Shown piece by piece: positions 56,706 to 63,778 of a DNA stretch of 64,000 nucleotides (positions within the stretch are counted from its first letter, which is position 1; each line of letters opens with the position of its first letter). Below the pieces are notes generated by a model. It made no database searches. It was not told the DNA's origin and saw only the letters and a program-made list of their open reading frames with translations. Source of the DNA: Curtobacterium flaccumfaciens pv. betae. GTDB lineage: Bacteria > Actinomycetota > Actinomycetes > Actinomycetales > Microbacteriaceae. Position numbers and translations under genes: made by a program. Location of the stretch: contig NZ_JAPJDC010000001.1 of assembly GCF_026241855.1 (NCBI RefSeq), positions 3,472,001-3,536,000 on the forward strand, in the 5' to 3' direction.

Positions 56706-57311
56706 CTACGCGCGCTCCCCCGATTCCCGCAGGACGGTCAGGTCGGGGCCCGCGGCGAGCGCCGCGAGCACGTCGTCACGGCTCAGGGCGGCGGCTCCCT
56801 CGGACGCGCTGACCAGGTGCCGCACTGCGCGGCGCAGCCCCGTGTACGCCGCGCAGGCCGCGGCGGCCTCGGGTGAGGTGTGGTCGATGCCGACCTCGGT
56901 GAGCGCGTCGACGACGGCTCCGGCGGCGAGCAGGTCCTCGACGGCGAAGTCGGGTGCGTCGGCGACGTCGACGGACTCCCCCGCCGCCTCGGCCGCGTCG
57001 TCGAGGGCAGCGGTGTGGTGCAGCCCGGCGGCCACGATCGCGACGACGCACCGGTCACCGCGTGCGGCCTGGAGGCCCGTCACCCGTTCGGCGACCGCCG
57101 CCGCGTTGCCGAGGTGGCCGAGCACGACCTCCGGACCCTGCGGCAACTGGGCGGTCAGGTTCCGCAGCGCGCGCCGCTGTGCGGCGGCGTCGGGAGTCGG
57201 CGGCAGGGCGTCGACCCAGACGAGCAGGTGGGTGCCGTGGGCGATGCGAGCCGCACCTCCGGGACCCCACGCGAACCGGACCTGGTACTTCTCCTGGGTG
57301 CGTTCTGCCAC
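56706..57311 (-). CDS. 2-phosphosulfolactate phosphatase (ComB)-like protein, divergent
   Basis: 201 residues starting at GTG 57311 (MAERTQEKYQVRFAWGPGGA). KYQVRFAWGPGGAARIAHGTHLLVWVDALP matches the ComB N-terminus (RFDWG...VVVDVL), but the catalytic DVLRFSTS-type segment is replaced by DALPPTPD. The rest (VVLGHLGNAAAVAERV, CVVAIVAAG, EDLLAAGAVVDALTE) keeps the overall pattern. ComB hydrolyses 2-phosphosulfolactate in coenzyme-M synthesis, a pathway absent from actinobacteria, so the real role differs or the protein is inactive. A copy of the dispersed motif lies at 57065-57080. Confidence 0.6.
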   Translation of the reverse strand: MAERTQEKYQVRFAWGPGGAARIAHGTHLLVWVDALPPTPDAAAQRRALRNLTAQLPQGPEVVLGHLGNAAAVAERVTGLQAARGDRCVVAIVAAGLHHTAALDDAAEAAGESVDVADAPDFAVEDLLAAGAVVDALTEVGIDHTSPEAAAACAAYTGLRRAVRHLVSASEGAAALSRDDVLAALAAGPDLTVLRESGERA

Positions 57312-57408
57312 GTCCGTCACGATAGCCGCCCGGGCGATGCTGTCCCTCTCCACAGGGTCGCCGTCCGACCGGGTTCCGCCAGGGTCGTCGACCCTAGGAT
57401 GCATGGTC

Positions 57409-58041
57409 ATGGAGATCGCCCCCGTACCCACCCTGACCGGCGACCGTGTGACACTCGAGCCCCTCGGGCAGGAGCACGCGGAAGACCTGCGGGCGGCGGT
57501 CGCGGACGGCGATCTGTGGCGCACCTGGTACACCTCGGTGCCCGCCCCGGCACAGGTCGAGGCCGAGATCGACCGGCGGCTCGCCGAGCACGAGGCCGGC
57601 CGCATGGTGCCCTTCGCCGTGCGGGACCGCCCGACCGGCCGGGTGGTGGGTGCGACGACCTTCATGCACATCGACTCGGGCAACCGCCGTGTCGAGATCG
57701 GCAGCACGTTCCTGGCCAGGTCCGCGCAGCGATCGGGGATCAACACCGAGTCGAAGCTGCTCATGCTGTCGCACGCGTTCGAGGCGTGGCAGTGCATCGC
57801 GGTCGAGTTCCGCACCCACTGGCACAACCTGCAGTCCCGAGCGGCCATCGCGGGCCTCGGTGCCAAGCAGGACGGCGTGCTCCGGAACCACGCGATCGGC
57901 CGTGACGGCACCCTGCGCGACACCGTGGTGTTCTCCGTCATCGCGTCGGAGTGGCCGGCGGTCCGCCTCTCGCTGGCCGAGCGGCTCCGGCGGCACGACC
58001 GCGCCGAGGGGTCCCGCCGTCGGTCGGCCCGGCACGCCTGA
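57409..58041 (+). CDS. GNAT-family N-acetyltransferase (RimJ/RimL-like)
   Basis: 210 residues from ATG 57409 (AGGA 9 bases upstream; ATG 57403 is an alternative). It begins MEIAPVPTLTGDRVTLEPLGQEHAEDLRAAV and carries PTGRVVGATTFMHIDSGNRRVEIGSTFLARSAQRSGINTESKLLMLSHAFE, the RimJ-type acetyl-CoA region, then VEFRTHWHNLQSRAAIAGLGAKQDGVLRNH. Substrate unknown; this group often acts on protein N-termini or small amines. The last codons are within a 42-bp tandem duplication (58033-58116). Confidence 0.88.
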   Translation: MEIAPVPTLTGDRVTLEPLGQEHAEDLRAAVADGDLWRTWYTSVPAPAQVEAEIDRRLAEHEAGRMVPFAVRDRPTGRVVGATTFMHIDSGNRRVEIGSTFLARSAQRSGINTESKLLMLSHAFEAWQCIAVEFRTHWHNLQSRAAIAGLGAKQDGVLRNHAIGRDGTLRDTVVFSVIASEWPAVRLSLAERLRRHDRAEGSRRRSARHA

Positions 58042-58116
58042 GGCGTCGCGCCGGCGTCGTCGCGTCTGCGTCGTCACGCCTGAGGCGTCTCGCCGGCGTC
58101 GTCACGTCTGCGTCGT
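58033..58116 (+). repeat. 42-bp tandem duplication at the end of the GNAT gene
   Basis: Two copies of a 42-base unit beginning CACGCCTGAGGCGTC: 58033-58074 (containing the gene's last codons and TGA) and 58075-58116, with three mismatches. The second copy repeats the stop region in the spacer. Confidence 0.85.
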
Positions 58117-58168
58117 CGCCCAGCGAGCCACGGCGCGCCGTCCAGCCCGCGGGCGTAGCGTCACCGCC

Positions 58169-58651
58169 ATGCACGTCGGCCTCCGGATCGTCCTCGATGC
58201 GCCGGTCGACGCCGTGCGCGATGCCCTGCTGTCCCCGTCCGTGATGGTGGCGGTGACGAAGCCGTTCCTGGCGTACCGCTCGCGCGACCCCCGGGGGTTC
58301 CCGGAGCGCTGGGAGCCCGGGCACCCGCACCCGATCACCGCGGACGCCTTCGGGCTGGTGCCGAGCGGCGACACGCACGTCGACCTCGACCTGTACGAGG
58401 TCCAGGGGGTCCCGGTGCAGCGCGACAACGGCGGCGGCACGTCCGGGTTGTTCGGGCGGATGACGATGTCGCACCGGATGGCCGTCGTCCCCGCACCGGG
58501 AGGCCGCACCCTGCTGCTCGACCGCCTGACCTACCGGATGCGACCGGCCGTCCTCGGGCTCGCCCTGTGGCCCGGCATGTGGGTCATCTGGCAGTGGCGG
58601 GCGTTCCGGATGCGCGCCCTCGCGCCCACCTGGCGGACCGACGGCGAGTGA
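58169..58651 (+). CDS. SRPBCC-like protein
   Basis: 160 residues starting MHVGLRIVLDAPVDAVRDALL. The pattern of an N-terminal strand, a long helix region, multiple beta strands (THVDLDLYEVQGVPVQRDNGGG, RMTMSHRMAVVPAPGGRTLLLDRLTYRM) and a C-terminal helix (WPGMWVIWQWRAFRMRALAP) suggests the START/SRPBCC fold used for binding hydrophobic ligands. No clear family match. ATG at 58169 chosen by this layout. A copy of the dispersed motif follows at 58662-58678. Confidence 0.55.
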   Translation: MHVGLRIVLDAPVDAVRDALLSPSVMVAVTKPFLAYRSRDPRGFPERWEPGHPHPITADAFGLVPSGDTHVDLDLYEVQGVPVQRDNGGGTSGLFGRMTMSHRMAVVPAPGGRTLLLDRLTYRMRPAVLGLALWPGMWVIWQWRAFRMRALAPTWRTDGE

Positions 58652-58705
58652 CGTGACGCGGGTCGGGCCTCCCGTCCACCGCGGAGCGGGCGTAGCCTCG
58701 ACCAC

Positions 58706-59356
58706 GTGAGCCAGACGCGCCCCCAGGAGCCGACGACCGACGACCGCGTGCGCAGCACGCTGGCGACGACGGATTGGCGGCGGATGACGTTCGACCTGTA
58801 CCGCCGCGTCCGCGCCACCCCGGACCCCCAGACGGCGCACGCGCTCTGGCGCGAGACCCGGGACGCGATGTTCGCGGAGCACCCGGCGTCACCGCTACTC
58901 GACGAGGACGCCCGCGACTTCGAGTCCCTGCCGGTGCCGGACTACGACCCCGCGTGGCGGTTCCAGGTGCGCATCGAGTCCACGGAGCCCGCCGAGTTCG
59001 ACTTCGAGACCGGCACCGACGGCGTGGTCCACTTCGACCGGCTCGGCCTCGTGCGGGTCCCCGGTGTCGGCACGCTCGACGTCTGGAAGCACGGCGGCTA
59101 CGCGGGCGGGGTGTTCGTCCCGGTCAAGGACGCCAGCGCCGGCAAGGCCCGCGGCACGTACGGTGGCGGACGCTACCTGCTCGACACCATCAAGGGCTCG
59201 GACCTGGGCGGCGACGACCTCGGGTCGCTCGTGCTCGACTTCAACTTCGCATACAACCCGTCGTGCGCGTACGACCCGGCGTGGGCGTGCCCGCTCGCGC
59301 CTCCGGGCAACACCGTGCCGGTCCCGATCCCCGTCGGCGAGCAGTACGACTTCTAG
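58706..59356 (+). CDS. DUF1684 domain protein
   Basis: 216 residues from GTG 58706. Markers of the family: DWRRMTFDLYRRVRA near residue 23, LWRETRDAMFAEHPASPL, LPVPDYDPAWRFQVRIE, VWKHGGYAGGVFVPVKDA, GTYGGGRYLLDTIKGSDLG and NFAYNPSCAYDPAWACPLAPPGNTVPVPI near the C-terminus. Function unknown. Upstream spacer of 54 bases. It is followed by a GntR regulator 10 bases downstream, so the two may be linked. Confidence 0.9.
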   Translation: MSQTRPQEPTTDDRVRSTLATTDWRRMTFDLYRRVRATPDPQTAHALWRETRDAMFAEHPASPLLDEDARDFESLPVPDYDPAWRFQVRIESTEPAEFDFETGTDGVVHFDRLGLVRVPGVGTLDVWKHGGYAGGVFVPVKDASAGKARGTYGGGRYLLDTIKGSDLGGDDLGSLVLDFNFAYNPSCAYDPAWACPLAPPGNTVPVPIPVGEQYDF

Positions 59357-59366
59357 GGTGGAACGC

Positions 59367-59726
59367 ATGACAGGACTCGTCGCCCTCGACGTCGGTGGCC
59401 GCGTGCCGCCGTTCGAGCAGGTCCGATCGCAGATCGCCGCGCAGATCACCGCCGGGTACCTGGTGGACGGCGAACGGCTGCCGAGCGTCCGTGGGCTGGC
59501 GGACGAGCTCGGGCTCGCCGCCGGCACCGTCGCGAAGGCCTACCAGCTGCTCGAGGAGGCCGGGCTCGTGCACACCGCACGGGGCGCCGGCACCCGCGTG
59601 GTGCGGCCGGCAGCGGTGCCGGACGCGGTGGCCGAGGCTGCTCGTGCCCTGGCCGCTGCGGCCCGCTCGGCAGGGCTGTCGGCGGACCAGGCCGCGACCG
59701 CGTTGCGGGAGGCCTGGCCGGCCTAG
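59367..59726 (+). CDS. Short GntR-family transcription regulator (YtrA-like)
   Basis: 119 residues, starting MTGLVALDVGGRVPPFEQVRSQ. The winged helix-turn-helix is GYLVDGERLPSVRGLADELGLAAGTVAKAYQLLEEAGLVHTARGAGTRV (about 33-81). The C-terminal part is a short helix (AARSAGLSADQAATALREAWPA) without the larger ligand domain of FadR or HutC types, so it is the YtrA-like class. ATG at 59367; GGTGG before it. Targets probably its own operon. Confidence 0.88.
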   Translation: MTGLVALDVGGRVPPFEQVRSQIAAQITAGYLVDGERLPSVRGLADELGLAAGTVAKAYQLLEEAGLVHTARGAGTRVVRPAAVPDAVAEAARALAAAARSAGLSADQAATALREAWPA

Positions 59727-59739
59727 CGCTGGCGAGGGC

Positions 59740-59811
59740 GGGTGGCTGGCTGGCGCGGGTGGCTGGCTGGCGCTTCCGGGCGTACCCGGTCGTTCCGGGC
59801 GTACCCGGTCG
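59740..59811. repeat. Two adjacent tandem duplications (17 bp x2 and 19 bp x2)
   Basis: GGGTGGCTGGCTGGCGC is present twice (59740-59756, 59757-59773), directly followed by TTCCGGGCGTACCCGGTCG twice (59774-59792, 59793-59811). Just after, GACCCGGTACGCCC is an inverted relative of the second unit. The stretch lies between convergent ends of the GntR gene and the GH114 gene and may fold as terminator. Confidence 0.85.
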
Positions 59812-59881
59812 GAAGTTCTGACCCGGTACGCCCGATCCGACCAGGCATCGCAGGCGTTCTGGGAAGGACCGTTCCGAGCGC

Positions 59882-60715
59882 TCAGCAGTGCTCGTACACG
59901 TACGCGTCGTCCTCCGGGGTCACCAGGTCGCGGTCACGCAGGATCGTCATGGCCGGACGGCTCTCCAGCCCGCAGACCGACGCCCACGAGCCCTCGAGCG
60001 TGTCCGAGTACTCGACGTCGATGACCCGTCCGCCGTAGGCCTTCGTGTACGCGGCGCACTCCCGGTACTGCACGCACTCCTCGGCGACGACGAAGTCGAA
60101 CCCGGTCTGCTTCCTGCCGGACGCCCCGAGCTGCGGGGTGTTCTTCTGCCCCACGGCCAGGCCGTGCCGGTGTCCCTCGGCGACGAGCGACTTCGCGAGC
60201 GCCAGGTTGCCGGCACGGGTCAGCCGCTTGCCGCTCCGGGTCCACGAGTCGAGGTTGTCGAACTCCACCGCGTCGAACCCGCGGTCACCGCAGCGGGCGA
60301 CGGTCTTCGCGAGCACCTTCGTGATCAGGGCACGCTTGGCCGCGGTCCGGGTGTCGAGGAGCATCTCGTCCGGCCACCCCGGGTCCGAGACCGGCTTTCC
60401 CGCACGGTCGCGGAGGATCGCCGACGGGTACGACTTCTTCCACGTGCTGGCGGCCTCGGGCTGCGTCTGGAACCCGTTGACGTAGCAGATGTTGTACTTG
60501 CCCTTCGCCGGGCGGTCGGTGCTGTCGCGCTCGACGATCGTCACGCCGGAGGGCGGGGTGTACCCGCCGCCGAGCTGGTAGTCCACGCGACCCGAGGTCG
60601 GCAGGTTGCGGTAGCTCCCGGCCGCGCTGGGCGTGGCGGCCTCGGCGCAACCGGCGGTGCCGAGGACGGCCACCAGGGCCATCGCGGTGGTCAACAGGAC
60701 GGATCGCGTGCGCAC
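59882..60715 (-). CDS. GH114-like endo-alpha-1,4-polygalactosaminidase, exported lipoprotein
   Basis: 277 residues from GTG 60715. The signal peptide (MRTRSVLLTTAMALVAVLGTAGCAEA) could place Cys23 as lipid anchor, or be cleaved after AEA. The TIM-barrel core has VDYQLGG near residue 44, ICYVNGF (76-82), WPDEMLLDTR (114-123), FDAVEFDNLDSW (147-158, catalytic Asp/Glu candidates) and VVAEECVQYREC (209-220, second acidic). These match the Spherulin-4/GH114 family, which cuts alpha-1,4-linked galactosamine polymers of biofilm exopolysaccharides. Substrate here is inferred only from the family. Confidence 0.82.
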   Translation of the reverse strand: MRTRSVLLTTAMALVAVLGTAGCAEAATPSAAGSYRNLPTSGRVDYQLGGGYTPPSGVTIVERDSTDRPAKGKYNICYVNGFQTQPEAASTWKKSYPSAILRDRAGKPVSDPGWPDEMLLDTRTAAKRALITKVLAKTVARCGDRGFDAVEFDNLDSWTRSGKRLTRAGNLALAKSLVAEGHRHGLAVGQKNTPQLGASGRKQTGFDFVVAEECVQYRECAAYTKAYGGRVIDVEYSDTLEGSWASVCGLESRPAMTILRDRDLVTPEDDAYVYEHC

Positions 60716-61003
60716 CCCGGAATCCTCGCACGCCACGGGCGAACGACCCCGCCCTCGCCGTTCCGGGCATGTGCACGCTATGCTGGTCGTACTCGAGGCG
60801 CCGATCGCCTCGTGCGTCGTACGGACGCCCCGAACTCCCGACCAGCTGTCTCCAGACTCCGGTCGATGATCGAGCACCTCACGAAGGTGCCCAGGCTTCT
60901 CTGCTGCGGCGACTGCGCCAGCCACATCCGTTGGCGCGCATCCCGCCCGCGCGCTGCCTCAGAGCGCGCCCACAGCCGGACTGCTCCGGCTCGAAAGGTC
61001 ACC
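60716..61003. other. Leader of the DEAD-box helicase gene and spacer, no gene assigned
   Basis: 288 bases. A -10-like TATGCT (60779-60784) on the plus strand suggests a transcription start near 60790 and an untranslated leader of about 210 bases. Long leaders are common before RNA helicase and cold-shock genes. An in-frame ATG at 60867 would extend the helicase by 45 residues containing CCGDC, but there is no support for it. Confidence 0.4.
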
Positions 61004-62605
61004 ATGACCACCGAAGACATCCGTTTCTCCGACCTCGGCGTCCCCGCGCCGATGGTCTCCGTCCTCGCCGACCAGGGCAAGGACATGGCGTTCCCCATCC
61101 AGGCGGACACCCTCCCGGACTCCCTGCAGGGCAAGGACGTCCTCGGCCGCGGCCGCACCGGCTCCGGCAAGACCATAGCCTTCGCGATCCCGCTCGTCGC
61201 CCGCCTCGCCGCCAGCGGCCGCAAGCGCCGCGCCGGCCGCCCCCGCGCCCTGGTGCTCGCTCCGACCCGTGAGCTCGCGACCCAGATCGACGTCGCCCTC
61301 GCCCCGCTCGCCAAGGCCATGGGCCTCAACACCACGACCATCTTCGGTGGCGTCGGTCAGGGTCGTCAGGTCGACGCCCTGCGCGGCGGCGTCGACGTCG
61401 TGGTCGCCTGCCCGGGTCGCCTCGCCGACCTCATGCAGCAGGGCCACGTGAACCTGGGCGACATCGAGGTCACCGTCCTCGACGAGGCCGACCACATGGC
61501 CGACATGGGCTTCCTGCCCGGCGTGACCAAGATCATGCAGGCGACGCCCGAGAACGGGCAGCGACTGCTGTTCTCCGCCACGCTCGACAACGGCGTGGAC
61601 AAGCTCGTCAAGAAGTTCCTGCACAACCCGGTGATGCACTCCGTCGACGAGGCGAACAGCCCCGTCGAGGCGATGACCCACCACCTGTTCGAGGTCGCCG
61701 ACGCCGACGCGAAGAAGCACCTCGTGAGCGCCCTCGCCTCGGGCAACGGTCGCCGCATCCTCTTCATGCGCACGAAGCACCACGCCAAGCGCCTGGCCAA
61801 GCAGCTCAGCAGCCAGGGGATCCCGGCCGTCGACCTGCAGGGCAACCTGTCGCAGGGTGCCCGTGAGCGCAACCTCGCGAAGTTCTCCTCCGGCGAGGCC
61901 CTCGTGCTCGTCGCCACCGACGTCGCCGCCCGCGGTGTGCACGTCGACAACGTCGAGCTCGTCGTGCACGTCGACCCGCCCACCGAGCACAAGGCGTACC
62001 TGCACCGCTCGGGCCGCACGGCGCGTGCCGGTTCGTCCGGTGACGTCGTCACGGTGACGATGCCCGCCGAGCGTCGCGACGTCGCGCAGATGATGCGTGC
62101 TGCCGCGATCAAGGTCACCCCGCAGCACGTCACGGCGACCTCCCCGGCCGTCACCGCGCTCGTCGGCGAGGTCGCTCCGATCCGCCACGTGGCCGAGGAG
62201 CAGCCCACCCAGCAGCGTCAGCCCAAGCAGCGTTCGGCCGAGTCCGCCGGTGACGGCGGCGGTCGTCGCCGTGGTCGCGGCGGTCGGTCTGGAGGCGCGG
62301 CGCAGCCCGCGCGCTCCGGCTCGGCTGGCGAGTCCGCCGGTTCGGCCGGGGGCCGTCCGGCCCGTGGCGCACGGACCGAGGGTGCCGGGCGCTCCGGTGC
62401 CGCGGCCGCCGGTTCGACCGGTGGTCGCCGCAGCGGCGGCAACCGTCGCTCGGGCAGCAGCGACGTCGTGCGCGGCGGCTCGTCGGCCGTGTGGTCGTCC
62501 GAGGGCGGCTACGCCGCGGGTCGGTCCGGCAACGAGTCGGGCGGCAACCGTCGTGGTGGCTCGCGCCGCGCCTCCCGTCCGGCCGGCGCTGCCGACCGCC
62601 ACTGA
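61004..62605 (+). CDS. DEAD-box ATP-dependent RNA helicase
   Basis: 533 residues from ATG 61004 with AAAGG upstream. Motifs in order: Q-motif IRFSDLGVPAPMV...MAFPIQ, Walker A GRGRTGSGKT (48-57), LVLAPTRELATQI, VVACPGRLADL, VLDEADHMADMGF (DEAD), LLFSATLD (SAT), then the second RecA domain with VATDVAARGVHV and YLHRSGRTARAG. The last 110 residues are Arg/Gly/Ser-rich and disordered, typical of RhlE/cold-shock helicases that unwind rRNA. A copy of the dispersed motif is in the tail (62285-62300). Confidence 0.95.
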   Translation: MTTEDIRFSDLGVPAPMVSVLADQGKDMAFPIQADTLPDSLQGKDVLGRGRTGSGKTIAFAIPLVARLAASGRKRRAGRPRALVLAPTRELATQIDVALAPLAKAMGLNTTTIFGGVGQGRQVDALRGGVDVVVACPGRLADLMQQGHVNLGDIEVTVLDEADHMADMGFLPGVTKIMQATPENGQRLLFSATLDNGVDKLVKKFLHNPVMHSVDEANSPVEAMTHHLFEVADADAKKHLVSALASGNGRRILFMRTKHHAKRLAKQLSSQGIPAVDLQGNLSQGARERNLAKFSSGEALVLVATDVAARGVHVDNVELVVHVDPPTEHKAYLHRSGRTARAGSSGDVVTVTMPAERRDVAQMMRAAAIKVTPQHVTATSPAVTALVGEVAPIRHVAEEQPTQQRQPKQRSAESAGDGGGRRRGRGGRSGGAAQPARSGSAGESAGSAGGRPARGARTEGAGRSGAAAAGSTGGRRSGGNRRSGSSDVVRGGSSAVWSSEGGYAAGRSGNESGGNRRGGSRRASRPAGAADRH

Positions 62606-62658
62606 CCCACGCGCTTGACCCACGCGGCCTGACCCAGTCGGCCTGAGCGCGTCGGTGC

Positions 62659-62732
62659 ACGCAAAACACCGGTGTTCACGTTTCGAACCCCCGCATCCCG
62701 CGGTGTGTTCCGTGAACACCGGTGTTTTGCGT
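62659..62732. repeat. Perfect 22-bp inverted repeat with palindromic arms
   Basis: The left arm (62659-62680) starts ACGCAAAAC and the right arm (62711-62732) is its exact complement; the 30-base loop includes TTTCGAACCCCCGC. Each arm carries the 12-base palindrome AACACCGGTGTT (62665-62676 and 62715-62726). It may act as a terminator of the helicase gene or as a pair of operators. No gene in this spacer. Confidence 0.9.
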
Positions 62733-62855
62733 CAGGGCTCGGGCGAACCTTGGCGGGGGCTGGGGGTGGGGTACTCCGCCGGGCGTACGGTCTCACTCAC
62801 CGGATGCCGCGCAAGCGGCTGACGGGGAACACGTCCGCTTCTGGAAGGAGTGCCT

Positions 62856-63059
62856 ATGGCTGGCATCGATGACATCAAGAACGCCGCTGAGAAGGCGGCA
62901 GGCAAGGTCAAGGAAGCCGCCGGCAACGCGACCGGTAACGACCGGCTGAAGGCCGAAGGCCAGACCGACCAGGGCAAGGCCTCGGCGAAGCAGGGCGTCA
63001 CCGACGTCAAGGACGCCGCGCACGGCGTCGCCGACAGCTTCAAGGACGACAAGCACTAA
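62856..63059 (+). CDS. CsbD-like stress protein
   Basis: 67 residues starting MAGIDDIKNAAEKAAGKVKE. The whole sequence matches the CsbD pattern (IKNAAEKAAGKVKEAAGNATGNDRLKAEGQTDQGKASAKQ), a small hydrophilic, helix-forming protein induced by general stress in several bacteria. AAGGAG lies 5 bases before ATG 62856. A terminator follows at 63081. Its presence with the helicase does not imply a shared function. Confidence 0.93.
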   Translation: MAGIDDIKNAAEKAAGKVKEAAGNATGNDRLKAEGQTDQGKASAKQGVTDVKDAAHGVADSFKDDKH

Positions 63060-63080
63060 GCCGGTTCGCGACCGCGCTGC

Positions 63081-63114
63081 GAAGCCCCCGGATCCGATCG
63101 GATCCGGGGGCTTC
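63081..63114 (+). terminator. Perfect-palindrome terminator after csbD-like gene
   Basis: GAAGCCCCCGGATCCGA joined directly to its reverse complement gives a 34-base perfect palindrome, 21 bases after the TAA, followed by GTCGTG. Immediately downstream the 3' part (GGGCTTCGTCGTGCGC) is tandemly repeated once (63108-63123 and 63124-63139). Confidence 0.85.
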
Positions 63115-63162
63115 GTCGTGCGCGGGCTTCGTCGTGCGCCGGGCGTGGAAGCCCCGGTCGGG

Positions 63163-63705
63163 CTAGTGCAGGGCGCCGACCGATGCCAGGCCGGCCCGCA
63201 GCAGTGCGCCGCGGCCGCCTTCCATCTCGTCGGCGACGGCGTCGGACGCGGCCTCCATCGGGCTCATCCACGTGAGCTCGAGGGCGTCCTGCCGGGGCTC
63301 GCACGTCCCCGTGACGGGGACGACGTACGCCAGCGAGATCGCGTGCTGCCGCTCGTCGGTGTACACCGAGGCACCGGGCAGCGGGAAGTACTCGGCCACG
63401 GTGAACGGCGTCGGGCTCGAGGGCAGCTGCGGGAACGCCATCGGCCCGAGGTCCTTCTCGAGGTGGCGGAACAGCGCGGTGCGGATCGACTCGCCGAACA
63501 TCACGCGGCCGGACACCAGGGTGCGGGCGATGAGACCGCTCGGGGAGACGCGCAGCAGCACGCCGACCTCGGTCACGACGCCGAGGCCGTCGGTGCGGAC
63601 GGGGACCGCCTCGACGTAGCAGATCGGCAGACGACGGCGGACGTTCGCGAGCTCCTCGTCGGACAGCCAGCCGGAGTCGGGATCGGGGGTGCGCAGCGAG
63701 GACAT
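63163..63705 (-). CDS. Nudix-fold protein (DUF4916-like) with altered catalytic box
   Basis: 180 residues starting MSSLRTPDPDSGWLSDEELA. The Nudix box position reads GRVMFGESIRTALFRHLEKDLG (residues 66-87). Compared with GX5EX7REUXEEXGU, the first Glu is kept, but REUxEE is RHLEKD: the catalytic Glu pair is replaced by Lys-Asp and a Glu by His, so pyrophosphatase activity is doubtful. The overall pattern is that of actinobacterial Nudix-like proteins annotated DUF4916. ATG at 63705. Confidence 0.75.
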   Translation of the reverse strand: MSSLRTPDPDSGWLSDEELANVRRRLPICYVEAVPVRTDGLGVVTEVGVLLRVSPSGLIARTLVSGRVMFGESIRTALFRHLEKDLGPMAFPQLPSSPTPFTVAEYFPLPGASVYTDERQHAISLAYVVPVTGTCEPRQDALELTWMSPMEAASDAVADEMEGGRGALLRAGLASVGALH

Positions 63706-63778
63706 GCACCGTGTCTACCAGGGACGGCGGCGAGTTCGGCGGAAGGCGCGGGAGTTGGGGATGGTTAGCGTTGTCCAC

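Noticed and set aside
59740-59811. CRISPR-like direct repeats
   Set aside because: Only two copies of each unit, without spacers.
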